Source: Phoma sp. XZ068
Lineage: Eukaryota; Ascomycota; Dothideomycetes; Pleosporales; Didymellaceae
Assembly (NCBI GenBank): GCA_004835665.1
Contig: RBKR01000025.1
Location: 62,001-126,000 of the forward strand
Length of the DNA: 64,000 nt
Direction of reading: 5' to 3'
Shown here: positions 53,206 through 64,000 of the stretch, piece after piece
Layout of the letters: each line of letters opens with the position of its first letter
How positions within the stretch are numbered: the stretch's first letter is position 1
The notes under the pieces: model-generated
What the model was told of the DNA's origin: nothing
Databases searched by the model: none
Seen by the model: only the letters and a program-made list of their open reading frames with translations
Program-made: the position numbers and the translations under genes

Positions 53206-55452
53206 CTAGGATAGAGGTAACCAATTCTCCCTTTGAGACGCAAGCAACCGGTGATAGCCTTGGCGACAGGCGCGAGAGTCCGGGTGATCCTCTCCAAGAA
53301 CGGTGTCGTACGAAGTGCATGCTTGTTCGTAGAGCGAACGAGGTTCTTCGTATTGAAGCTGTTTTAAGAGGACGCTCGCAAGGTTGCGCATGCTCCACAA
53401 CGTGTCAGGATGCTCATGCCCAAGCACCTTCTTACTCAGCGCTAACGTCTCCCTGCATATCGTTTCTGCCTCTTGGTAGTTGCCTTGGTTCCTTATTCCA
53501 GTGGCCAAGTTGCCCATAACAATCAGCGTGTTTGGATGCTCAGGTCCTAGCACCTTCTTGTATAGCGCTAGTAATTCTTTGTCTATCGCCTCTGCTTCAT
53601 TGTACTTGCCTTGATCGTATAGGATAAGAGACAAGATGCTTATGCTTGACAGCGTGTCAGGATGATCAGGCCCTAGCACCTTCTTGTGCAATGCTAGCGC
53701 CTCCTTGCTCCTTGCTCCTGCCTCCTCGCCCTTGTGTTGTCTGTATAGCGCAACTGCTAATTTGTACATGCTGGCTATCGTTTCAGGATGCTCAGGCCCT
53801 AACACTGCTCTACTCAGCGCCAACGTCTCCCTGGATAATGTTTCTGACTCCTGGTACTCGCCAGAAGATTCTAGCACATCTGCTAAGTTGTGCATGCTCG
53901 CTATCGTGTCCACGTGCATAGGCCCCAGGATCTTGTCACGCAGTGCTAGCGTCTCCCTGTTGATTAACACCGCCTCTTTGTATCGTCCTTGGCCGTCTAG
54001 CGATTCTGCTAAGTTGCTCATACTGGCCAGCGTGATGGGGTGCTCGGGCCCAATCACAACTTTGGCTCGTCTTAGTACCCGTTGAGAAAGTCTCTCAGCC
54101 TTGAAATGCGAACCTTGACAGATTAGCACTCGACCGAGAAGGTTCAAAGCCTTCAGGTCGTCCAAGTTATCCTCGCCGTTGCCTTGTCGTTCATGACCAT
54201 CTAGCAGCTGACGAATAACCTCCTCCGCAGCCCTGTACCTCCCTTGGTCAATGAGTACAGTTCCCAACTCGTATAGCATGTGGAGCTTTTCCAAAGGATT
54301 GCTTGCGAATGGCGTATCAGCTTGCGAAATTTGATACCGCAGGCGTATTTCCTCATCTGCTTTGTATTGAGCTCGTGCGTTGACACTCATCTCGCTGTTA
54401 GAGGTGTTCGGAGCAAACAAAAAGTTGATTTGGGGGTCTACATGGGATCGATATGTGAGGGCTGGGCTTCGCCCCGCGAAGGTACTGTTTTGAGGCCGGA
54501 CGATGCTCGAGACTGACAAGGCAGGGGACGGCACCTGCGGGCTCTGCGCCGCGAGATCTATACCTCCGGGCGAGAAGACAGAAGGTGCCGGCGAGTATAC
54601 AGATATCAATGCGGGAGAGCCTCGTTCGGAGATGGTATGGCACCCCACGGCGGACGGCGTGGCTTCGGAGCGTGAGCAAAATGACTCGAATCTTGCATAC
54701 ACTGGCTTACATGCTGCCGGACTAGGCACATAGAGAGCACTTTCTACTACATCGTGCCTCTTCATCCATCGCTCAATCTTCTGCAGCTCTACCTGGTTGC
54801 CTCGAACCTCGAACACGAGTGAGCCTTTGTCAGTCTCGATAAGCTTTCTCTTTTGTCTTTTTCGTACAATTGCTTCCATCTCCTGTGGCTTGATGTTCTT
54901 GTCTTTCCCCCATTGACTTATACGTGTTCGATATTGCCGTAGTCTGCGTGGACGTCTAAGTCAGCAGTACGTTTATGACTTTGCCCAATAAGGATGGACA
55001 TACTCGGCCTTGAAGCTATACTCCTCCTCGATCATCCGCCTTACATCCGGCAAAGGAAGTCTCTGTGCAATATGCAGCTCAATGATGCGGTCCTTGTACG
55101 GCTCCCAGTCGTCTGCACGAAGAGTTGCCGCCTTACGCTTTCGCGGCCGAGCTGGCGGTCCCATGGGCGGTGCAGGCACTATAGACCAGAACTGGTCATT
55201 GGCAACAAGCTGTGTATCAGACTGCGCAAAGCCAGGTAGCACTGCAGACACTCTGGATGCGCTTGGAGTGTGGTGCTGCAAGATTGAGACTTGTCCGCCT
55301 GGGTGCTGCGCCGGCAGGGTAAACACTTCATCACCGCCATATAATATGTATGCTTGCTGGGTCGGGGGGTCGAAGTGGTCAGTATCTGGAGCTCCAAATT
55401 GGAGTAAGTGGGCTGGCACCAGATCAGGCAGGCCACGCGGTGTATAGTCCAT
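53206..55452 (-). CDS. Clr5-domain protein with kinesin-light-chain-type TPR array
   Basis: Exons are 55452-55004 and 54943-53206, giving 728 residues. An acceptor 12 bases earlier also keeps the frame, but the chosen one gives the standard Clr5 join FKAE-LRQYRTRISQWGKDKN. The Clr5 domain spans about 113-170 (DDWEPYKDRIIELHIAQRLP), preceded by PRKRK, a possible nuclear signal. A disordered Ser/Pro region follows. From about residue 375 come roughly seven TPR units. The last six are 42-residue kinesin-light-chain-type repeats with GPEHPxT and ETLALxxxVLG consensus. Clr5 domains recur at the N-terminus of fungal proteins, and KLC-type TPR arrays are typical ligand-sensing ends of fungal NLR-like receptors. 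Here there is no NB-ARC/NACHT domain between. The function is unknown. Confidence 0.85.
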
Positions 55453-56280
55453 CCTCAGCGATTCGAAAACGCAGAATGTAGAGCTGCTAGACGTTGCAAA
55501 GCATGCGGTGCGAAGCGTACCTATTCAAGATAAGGACAGGAAAGGGGGCGCTTTATGCTCTATGTTGCGGTGAGCAGTGAGGCTTAGGAGAGTGGTCGCA
55601 CGTCACGAAGCATGGGCTGACTGAAAGGTGATTGGACACAGGTCAAAACTCCCAAGTCAAGCTGAATGAAAGCCCATTGGCCAGCTGCCAAAACTCCCAT
55701 TGTCATGCTGAACGGAAGGTGATTGGGCACACGCCAGAACTCCCATTACCGTGCCACATGGTAGGCTAACGCAGGCTAAGACGCAACAGGCGGTCACGGG
55801 CGCCTGGGCGCAAGCTGCCAAAGCATTACACCCGGAGGCCTCTCGCCCCACGGGCGCTCGCAAAAGTACAATGTTCGGAGAACGAGGCACGCGAGCCCGT
55901 TGATTGGCAGGTTGTCAATATTACTATCATTTCGGATTGATGTTTGGCAGCAGTACGAATCATGATCGCAATTGATGATAGAACTTTTGTCAACCGTGTT
56001 AGCCTTCGCGTTCTGCATCGCCTACAATTGCATCTCTCTTGCACCGCGACATAGCCACGTAACTCGCAAGGGCTTGTGAAGCATGCAAAATCAGGGCAAG
56101 TTACTTGACTGTTTTGCAGCCCAAGAATTGTTAAACTATATATATGTAAAGACACGGGCTCAGCTCAGCATTGTTCGCCCATACCGAACTCGAATAGAAC
56201 GCAGTCTTCAGCATAATCACGGCCTTTTCTCAATCTCCATATTATTTACACGTGGGTCTGACTAGTTTCCTACATGAAGC
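55453..56280. other. Intergenic region with a short tandem repeat
   Basis: This holds divergent promoters of the Clr5-TPR and C2H2 genes and three imperfect repeats at 55616-55752, listed separately. No coding signal was seen. Confidence 0.5.
55616..55752. repeat. Three imperfect tandem copies of a 45-46-bp unit
   Basis: Copies start at 55616, 55661 and 55707, each with GCTGA at the start. Shared blocks are a GATTGG/CATTGG core and AACTCCCA near the end. Copies differ by several substitutions. The array lies in the promoter region of the Clr5-TPR gene, about 165-300 bp upstream of its start. It may be a simple minisatellite or a set of regulatory sites. Confidence 0.7.
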
Positions 56281-57333
56281 ATGAATCGCTTTCCCTCGCC
56301 TCGTCATGCCCCAAACTATGGTTGTTTACCGGATCATAGCTCCGAACCAAGCAACAGCGATGAGGGTAAGTCTGTGACATTTGCTGTGCCTCGCCTTGTG
56401 ATATCACTGATGACTGCTGCAAAGTTTTGAGAGACATGAACGATGGCCAATTCAATCTGCTGGAGAGGCAGGCTGGATCCGTTAGCGAGATCATCACAGG
56501 AAGTATGTCTATGGCTACATTTGTCGAAATGTTACTGTCATCCGGCTAACAAGTACACAGCTTGTCAAAGGGATTACTTCGAAGAGATACAAGCATATAC
56601 CTTACCGGACGTAAGACAAAGGCCAAGTGCCTGGTCAGCACACAATCAAATCTCTGGGGCTGGGATGTGGCCGAACACTCAACTGTGGCCGGCACCCATG
56701 AGTTGTGAGATGGACCCGGTGCTTGACCATCAATTAACATGGCCATACAACGCACATGACGCGGGCAACTCTACAAGTCTGTCCCACTGGACAACGAATG
56801 ATCATATGTTTAAGTTAGTATTACTGTTAATTATGGGAACATCCCGAGCTTACATGTTACGTAGCCCACCGCCTTCAACGCAATTCTCCCCAACTCCGGC
56901 CATCTTCCAGAACGACCTAGTGCAGAACACTACACTTCAAGGGTACAACATTTATCCCATCACCTCGGAATTCCCGGGCTATGGCAATTCAGGCAACTCA
57001 GCATACCCCAAACAAGGACAGAGCGAAACTGCAAGCGCCGTAGTCGAGACTACCGAAGTGGAAGATGCCATTGCAAGAATTGGCTCCGTACTCAGCAATG
57101 GCAGGTTTATCTGCGACCTCGAAGAATGCGCAGGCCGTAGTTTTGCTCGTCAGGCCGAGCTAAGACGACATCACACAACACTTCACGCACCAAACAAACC
57201 GAACTTCTGGTGTCTCACGCCGGAATGTCAACGCAGCAGGAGAAGAGGGGGCGAGGCTTTCCACAGGAAGGATAAGTTGAAGGCGCACATTCTGAGTATG
57301 CATCCTGGTACAGAACATTGGTACACTTGGTAG
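56281..57333 (+). CDS. C2H2 zinc-finger protein
   Basis: Exons are 56281-56365, 56425-56502, 56561-56813 and 56865-57333, giving 294 residues. The last intron (56814-56864) is 51 nt, a multiple of three, and reads through without a stop. Its removal is supported by good GTTAGT and CGTAG ends. The N-terminal two thirds are low-complexity and rich in Pro, Gln and Ser. Two fingers sit at the C-terminus: CDLEECAGRSFARQAELRRH, and a second with an enlarged loop, from CLTPEC to HILSMH. This is the form of fungal C2H2 regulators of unknown target. The ATG at 56281 is chosen because the ATG at 56274 leads quickly to a stop. Confidence 0.78.
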
Positions 57334-58514
57334 ATCGTACATCCCACTACTATGAGCAACTAGCCTCCCAAAGGCAGACACTCATCTTTCTTGGATGTTC
57401 TTATGGTGGGGCTAATGATTGCAACGGCTGGGATCGGGGAGAGTGGATTCACTCCTCAAGCATAAAGTTCATCAAACCACCTTTTGCTGTAAAGGGGTTG
57501 GATGTTGGAAAGATGGTCGTGCAACCGGCGAACAGTCCATGTATCAAATGCCCTGTCACGCTATTGATCATCTCTCAATTCTCTATACGTCCAGCGCGCA
57601 TCACATTTCTTGCTCAAGTCGAAAGGGTGCTCATGGAATCATTTCAGGACTCCAGGAGGTATGGTAAGGCTCCGATTTGGTCAGCACAATTCAACTAGGG
57701 CTGTTCTATTGTCATTTCATATAGAAGTTCTTGCACAAAAAGTCTAGGTAGTAAAAAGGGTACATGTCATCCCCGAACCAACAACGCAAGGCACATCTAC
57801 AAATCCAATAACAACCAACCCCACTCAACCCCTTATACAATACTGCCACATCCCCACTCCCCAGCCAGAAATACAAGGCCCCCTCTCCCCTTGCTACACA
57901 GTTACGCCGATTACCTCATTCACCACACCGTCACCGTCCACGCTAGATTCAATCCGTGTCTTCATTGGCTGGGAACATGCAGATCGGGACTTGGCTGGCT
58001 GACAGAGTAGGGTTCCCGGCAAGGGTGCAGTGTGTGTAGCTCTATTAGTGCTGGTGAAGTGATGAGAGAGAGGAGGTTATGCGTGGGTTCTTTGCTGTGG
58101 TTTATGGGGAGCGGTAGATGGTCGAAATGTAGAAGTGCTCTTCGCAGTGCAGGAGCTTAGCTGAACAGTTGGTCAATTTGCCTAATACATTTCCAATGAA
58201 AGTGTCAATGTAAAGATGATAGCTGACCATTTCGTATCGTCGCCACGTTACAATCATGTTAACCAAGCCACATCTCATGAGGTGCAAACATGATCACTAC
58301 ATATACCAAACATTCAAGATTCAAGATCATATCTTCATTGCCTCATCCTCCATTTCCACGGAAGGCGGACTTTTCTTTAACTATCGACAAAAAAACCTCA
58401 CAAAGACCAACCAGCCAACCAACCAACTATTTTACGCACCAAGACATCGCAGCGCATCAAACGCTATCAAACCGACCGGGATCCAACCCTCCCACCAAGC
58501 ATGATCCGACCGAC
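57334..58514. other. Convergent intergenic region
   Basis: The region lies between the C2H2 gene stop and the SAC6 stop. An ORF at 57318-57698 has no features of a real protein. No gene is supported. Confidence 0.5.
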
Positions 58515-60582
58515 CTACTGCCCGCCCATCTTCTCGTACGTGTTCATCAAGCTGCCGATGAAGGTGGTGATCAGCCTGCTCTGCACGGCGACAATGTCCT
58601 CGGGCACCAGCCAGATGGTGGCGCCCATCTTTCGCGCGATACTGATGGCGAGCTTGGCGTTCTGGTAGCTTTCCTCGTCGTTGCGGCCGGGTGTTACGAG
58701 GTCGTAGTCGACGTAGGCGGGTTTCATGCCGGCGAGGACGTCCAGGAGGAACTTTGCGTTTGACAGCGAGGAGTCCTTGAAGGAGCGGATTTGGCTGCCC
58801 TGACCGCCCTTGCGCGCCATGTCGTTGGCCCACTTGATCATGTCCGAGTCGGAGATTTCGCGCTTGCCGAGCTTCTGGGCGAGGCCCTTGAGTGTCGAGA
58901 CGATGTCCTTACGCATCAGTTGCCAGACGAGACCGAGGGTCAGCGTGCGCTGGCCGTCGGTGATGTCGGCACCCTGGATACCGGGAAGCGAGAACTGGAC
59001 GGACTTGCCGAGTTCGACGGCGTAGTTGGTGTTCTCGAGGGCCTTGAAGCGCATCAGTTCCTGGCCTTCTCGTGGCTTGTTGACGTGGCGCCAGTTTACG
59101 CTGCCCGGGATGACCTTGTCGTAGGCCTGGAGGAGGACCTGACCGTCCTTGAGGTCCTCGAAGAATGACTGCACGACAGGCTTGACGTCCAGGGAGTTGA
59201 GCCACAAGGTGAAAACACGCGCTTCACGCTCGCCCTCAGCGTCGAAGTCCTCAATCTCAGCCTTCTCTTCCTCGGTGATGGGGTCCAGGCAAGGATGTGT
59301 GTTGAACAAGTTGGCAACGAAAGCAAGGTTGAGCTTGGGGTTACCGGCAACCAGTGATGTTGGTGTCAAAAACTTGCGGCAGTCGAGGGCATCGGCGTTT
59401 TGGAGAACCATCTCAGCGCGCTGCAGCAGATCGTTCTGTTGTAGCGGCGAGCGGGAGCAAGTCTCTGGCGCTAATTGGTTGAGCAAGACAGTGTAGTTCT
59501 CGCCGTCCTTGACATCTGTGGAGAAGTTGGTCACACTGGTTGTATTAGCCGATTGTTTACTGTGATTTGAGGCATACGTACGTTCTGTGCCACTTTGCAT
59601 TCTTCAGGTGGTAGTTGAACCATCGCAGCAAGATCTGCTCCGGAGGGAGGCGCAGGAATTGCTCGAGTGTCTCGTCGTCCAGCAGCAGCCTGTACAACTC
59701 TGGGTGCAGCTTGATGTCGATCTTGCCGAGCAGACCTCGCCTGATGATCTGCCAGATCAAACCCAGGATCAAATGCTCGCGCACCTCGATGATGTCTCCA
59801 CTGCCAATGTTCACAACGGAACACCCAATACCCTTGGCGGACTCAATGACAATGTTGTTGTTCTCGGTGAAGTGGAAGTTGTTGAGCTGCTTGATCTTGC
59901 GGCCCGGCTTGTTCAAGACACGCTCGTCGATTGTGTCCGGCACGCTGTCGTTGATCAGCTTGGACAGCACAAGACCGTCCTTGCACTGGTCGAACATCTC
60001 GAAGGTGTCGGTGGGGAAGGGCAGGCGGTCGCCAATGTCTGGGTCGCCGGCGAGGACGGCATTGATGTGGCGCGTGAACTCGGTGCGCTCGTCTTCGTTG
60101 ATGGTGTGGGTGACGTTGGCGGAGGAGCCCTGCACCTGGATCCTGCCGCCTCCGCTGCCGATGCTGGGCTTCGAGGCGTGCCTGGGAGTCGAGGGTGCGC
60201 TGCCGGTGGCGCCGGACACTGCGCGCGGACGCGTCGGACCCGTACTCATGCGCTGCTGCGCCGGCGAAGACAGCCGCAGCTTGGAAATCAGGTCCACATA
60301 GTCGTCCAGCTCGACTCGCCGCGAGCTGTCGAGCTCGACCTCCTTCAGCGCCTGGCGCACGACGTCGTACGGCTGGTGCTCCGTCTGCTGGGTCGCCTTG
60401 ATGACGGTCGCCTCGTCGAGATAGCCCTTGTCGTCGACGTCGAGCTTGCGGAAGGCATCCTGCAGGCCAAAGATCTCGCCCTGCTCGAACTGCGGGTATT
60501 TCCTGTGCGCAATGGCCGTCAGTCACCGTGGAATGCGGGCGACCGCCGTGGAAGCTTACCTCTGGAGCTTGATGATGTTCAT
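58515..60582 (-). CDS. SAC6: Fimbrin/plastin, actin-bundling protein
   Basis: Three exons on the minus strand: 60582-60560 (MNIIKLQ), 60502-59582 and 59535-58515, giving 654 residues. Two EF-hand-like segments open the protein (KLDVDDKGYLDEATVIK and SSRRVELDDYVDLISKL). Four calponin-homology domains in two actin-binding modules follow. Markers are DGLVLSKLINDSVPDTIDER, NNFHFTENNNIVIESAKGIG, LLRWFNYHLKNAKW, DGENYTVLLNQLAPE, DGQVLLQAYDKVIPGSVNW and NAKLAISIARKMGATIWLV. Sac6 cross-links actin filaments in endocytic patches and cables. A long plus-strand ORF over the same bases is its mirror image, not a gene. The tiny first exon matches the usual fimbrin start. Confidence 0.96.
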
Positions 60583-62117
60583 GGCTGCGGTGAGGGACAA
60601 GTGCAGCGGGGTGGGGAGCGGATATAGGGATGGCCGCAGAGGCAAAAGTCACTGCCTGGCTCAGCCTCGTTCTGCGTTGCGCGTTCGCCGTTTGACGTTT
60701 GTCGTCTTAGTCGAGCCCTGATGACGACGCGGGGCGCGCCTGCCAAGCTGACGGGCACGGTTGGGCAGGTACGACCGAGTACGAGCCGCTAGTGGGTACG
60801 CACCTCTACACAATCTGTACGGCGATGCAGGCAGCTACCAGACAGTATGCCGGCTCAGAATACAGCCCGCACGTCGCGCATTGCATTTGCAGGTCTGCCT
60901 TGTATGCACATGTCGGCTCTGCACCGCCAACCGTGCCTGCAGATGCAGGGCTAGGGCTTCACTCAAGCACTGGGACTGCGGAGCACTAGAGCGTGCCCAC
61001 TGTTGCCAGCACACACTGTGATGCTTCATGTGGAGACAAAAGGACCTGGATGTTCGAGTGCTTCACTTTTCGTTCCCTTCAATGTGACATTAGGCAATTT
61101 TCCGCCTCGTCAAACCCACCTCGACACGTTGACCTGCAACTTGAGATGGCGCCTCTGCATCACCACATTTGCATTCCAGGAGGATCGAGACAAGCACACA
61201 TCACTCACACAGCGCAAATTGGCGGCCAAGTAAAAAGAAGAGCTTTTGATTCCCTCGTTTATCATCAGAAGGTCCTCCACCATCGGTAGCTCGTCGCGGT
61301 TCATAAGAGTAAACACTAGCCCTACTCCATCAATTGTAAAGATACTGCTGTACGCATCCGACGGCTGCTCGTATGCGCATTTGCAACCCGCCGAGAACTC
61401 GCTGCCTCCGCAACTAAAAACAATAAGGTGACAGGGGATGCCGCGAGCACGCCTGCCCGCCAAAAGCAAACATCATCATTTCGTGCAACACGTCTTTATG
61501 TTCGTTGGCGCCTTGTCTTCGTATAGCGTAAGGCTTGTGCGTTTGGTTGGGACGATTTGTGGGTGGGTACAGATGAGTGTTGAATGCTTCGGATAACGCG
61601 CTGCAGGAAGAGTTGGTCTGGAATTACTGGTAATCGAGACGGAGGAGTGTTGAAAGTGGCAGCGCGCTACACATCGCAATGCTATACCCATCATCGTCAA
61701 CCAGAAACGAGGTTGGGATAAGGAAATACAGCACCATCACCCGCAACATGAAGCCAAGACGTCTAAATGAACGAACGCTTGCTTATGCCGCATGCAGGTC
61801 GTATATCGTGAGAATGAAAGTGCAGGTAACTGCCGAACTGGTCGTTAAGGTCGTGAATGCCAAGGTACGAAAATGTAGACAAGACAGAGGAAACGAAATG
61901 GTTAATGGACAGAAGGAGATGTCCTCAATGAAGAGAACCAGAAGTGGTTGTTTGACTCGACTTCTTTGGTCGAGCCGTACGTATGATCGCTTCTCTGAGT
62001 GGAAGCTTCGTTTAGATGATCGGTGCAGCGAAAGACGAGCACATCATGCTCAGCCGCCGTCTAGGCCGCAGGTGATAGTGATGCTTAGCCACCTTGTCCA
62101 GTAGGATAGCTACTTCG
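60583..62117. other. Intergenic region between SAC6 and stuA
   Basis: This contains the SAC6 promoter and the 3' flank of stuA. Small ORFs (61110-61469 minus and 61679-62104 plus) lack recognisable features and codon-like composition. No gene is supported. Confidence 0.5.
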
Positions 62118-64000
62118 CTACCTCCGGACACGTTGAGCTTGGGCTTGCATGGTATGAGCACGTTGAAGACCTGGAGTGGGATCCTGAGCGTAGGGGCCAA
62201 CAGCACCTCCCTCCATCGTCTTCCGCCTCTTAAGCCCGCCTAAGTCATCACCTTGAACGCTGTCAGGACGGTAAGAGTCTTGCTCCTCATCATCGCGACT
62301 GCGCTTGGCGGACCCCATGCCGTTCGTCGCAGGGTATCCTTGGCTGGCGTACTGTGTAGGACCTGGGTAGCCGTCGTGAGAAGCGTTACCGTTGGGTGCG
62401 GCACGAGGGTCGCTGCTCATGACGCTGTAGAGATTGCTCGATGGCAATGCCTGACGCTGAGGAGTAGGGTACCCTGAGCTCCATGCTTGTCCTGTCGTTG
62501 TTGTGCGGGGAGTTGCGCGTCCGGACACATTCTGGTGCGGGGATCCGGTCATCTCCGGGGACAAGTGGGGGTGTTCAGGATGCATTGCTCCTTGAGCTCC
62601 GCTGGGGTTGTAGCCGTACGCACTCCTGTTACCGTTGTAGGGAGCGTTGGAGTGTGTGTACTCATGGTCCTGTTCGTGATCCCCTTCGCCTCCGTTGGGG
62701 GCGTTGGCTGGGTCATTGCTTTGTGCCAATGATCCGTCAGCAGGCTTGACCTCACCCTCATCTGGCACCTCGGTAATCCTGGACGGTGGGGCCATCTCTG
62801 TCTTGGGATATGTGCCGTCATTGCGGTATCCCATCATGGGCTGGCCTTGAGTGTGATACTGGCCAGGCTGAGAAGGAGGTGCAGAATATAGCGGCCTAGA
62901 ACCGTCGTAGCTCTGTGCAGAAGGGTATGAGATGCCCTGCTGTACAGCACCAGGAGGTGTGGTAGCTGGTGTTGTTGGCACAGAGCGAGCGTTGCTCAGA
63001 CCAGTGTCAATAGAGAGTGGCTGTTGACCGGGAGCATTCTGAACGTTGGCGCCGTTCCACTCGTAAGAGCTGCCTTGGTTGCCCATACCCATTATGCTTG
63101 ACGCACTTGTAGGTGGTGTAGGGAAGGTGTGAGCACGATCAAGGCCAGGACGCCCTGCAGATGGGTGCGGCTGGATGGCGTGGGGAGCTTGCGACATAGA
63201 GGCACCGATGGGGTTGCTCATCGAGTGGTGGTGATGAAGAGAAGGAGGTTGCGATGTCGTGGGCCCTGTCAAGTATCGTTGAGCAGTCTGCACACTGTCA
63301 GATCGAGGGCGACCAACAGCGGCCATGGCGGCGCTTCCTACACTTTGCCTGTTTTGGTTTGTAGGGTGGTACAGAAGTGCTCCAATATCGTGGACAAAGA
63401 GAGGATACAGCTGTTCAGTGATCTTCTCCTTGTTCGCGAATTCGAGTGCTCGCTCGAAGGGGATCCTGCAGCGTGTTAGTGCATGTTGTGAGAAGCGAAT
63501 GCTATGAGACATACCAAACGCCCTTGAGGTGCATTGGGCCGATTTTGACGACGTGTCGTGTCTTCTCGCTCTTCAGAATGCCGTCTCGGCGGCCTCGTGT
63601 CATGCCAGCGACATTCAGAAGCTTGGTGCCGTTGATCATGTGGTTGTCTTCACGACGAGCGACGCAGACGCCTTTGGCTTCAACCTGGAAACAGAGGCTG
63701 CCCTCATCTTCCCACAGCGTAGCAGTCACACGAGGCTTCATTCCCGGTGGTGCGACTTGCCCAGTGTGATCAAATGTGTGGGTCTGGTAACTTTGGGGCG
63801 CCGGTGCTGGTGCGCCTGAGGACATTGCTGAGTTCGTTAGCAGATGATACGAGATAATTGCGGTTTAAACCTACCGGGAAGCTGGATAGTCGAGGGCACC
63901 ATTGAGCTGTTCATCGATGATGACGCCGGTAGTTGTGACGGCACGCCATTGCCATAGCCGTATGAAGGGTAACCTGGCGGTGCGGAGCCATACTGAGGCC
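62118..64000 (-). CDS. stuA: APSES transcription factor StuA, N-terminus beyond window
   Basis: Visible exons are 64000-63875 (partial), 63827-63515 and 63465-62118, with introns of 47 and 49 nt. The APSES DNA-binding domain is complete: PRVTATLWEDEGSLCFQVEA, RREDNHMINGTKLLNVAGMT, RGRRDGILKSEKTRHVVKIG, then across the intron GVW-IPFERALEFANKEKI and ITEQLYPLFVHDIGALLYHP. The rest is Pro/Gln/Ser-rich and low in structure. It ends with DDLGGLKRRKTMEGG, a probable nuclear signal, and a basic tail. StuA directs conidiophore development and often secondary metabolism in ascomycetes. It is regulated by BrlA and WetA in Aspergillus. The 5' portion and promoter are off the edge. Confidence 0.96.

Noticed and set aside
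59587..60627. 346-residue plus-strand ORF
   Set aside because: It mirrors the SAC6 coding strand. The minus-strand fimbrin reading has strong family motifs.

Overview
This window is nuclear DNA from a filamentous ascomycete. A Pezizomycotina species is certain and a dothideomycete of the Pleosporales type is my best guess. The evidence is many GT-AG introns of about 38-80 nt, HET-domain genes, an APSES/StuA regulator, Zn2Cys6 and Clr5-domain proteins, and orthologues of LTN1, RAD3, REV1, SAC6 and FPR4. No bacterial operon signals, CRISPR arrays, transposons or rRNA were seen. I rebuilt exon structures by hand from splice sites and reading phase.

Left part (1-16.7 kb) is accessory in character. 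It holds a HET protein cut by the window edge, an NmrA-like oxidoreductase, a GNAT acetyltransferase, a fused double DsbA/HCCA-isomerase-like protein, one poorly resolved gene (6.7-8.5 kb), one unrecognised gene, a second HET protein and a secreted galactose oxidase with two discoidin domains. Part two (16.7-24.6 kb) is conserved housekeeping: LTN1/RKR1 and RAD3/XPD, divergent from a 288-bp shared promoter.

The middle (24.7-32.2 kb) carries two large, intron-rich, divergent genes: a 1141-residue protein on the minus strand (8 exons) and a 667-residue protein on the plus strand (10 exons). The second resembles TULIP/P47-like proteins. I could not assign the first. They are the best candidate for an undescribed two-gene system. 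Next come a hybrid C2H2/Zn2Cys6 protein ending in two membrane helices, a metallo-beta-lactamase-fold protein with an unusual metal motif, and 2.4 kb without genes.

From 39.6 to 48.4 kb lie ornithine decarboxylase antizyme, with a clear +1 programmed frameshift site, then the nucleolar FKBP prolyl isomerase FPR4, REV1 with three ubiquitin-binding motifs, and a Yippee-like protein. From 49.5 to 64 kb lie an NDR-type kinase interrupted by one in-frame UAG inside its kinase domain (probably a PUK1-type gene repaired by A-to-I mRNA editing), a Clr5-TPR protein, a C2H2 protein, fimbrin SAC6, and StuA running off the right edge.

The most notable signals are two recoding events, the antizyme +1 frameshift and the kinase UAG, and the divergent TULIP-like gene pair.
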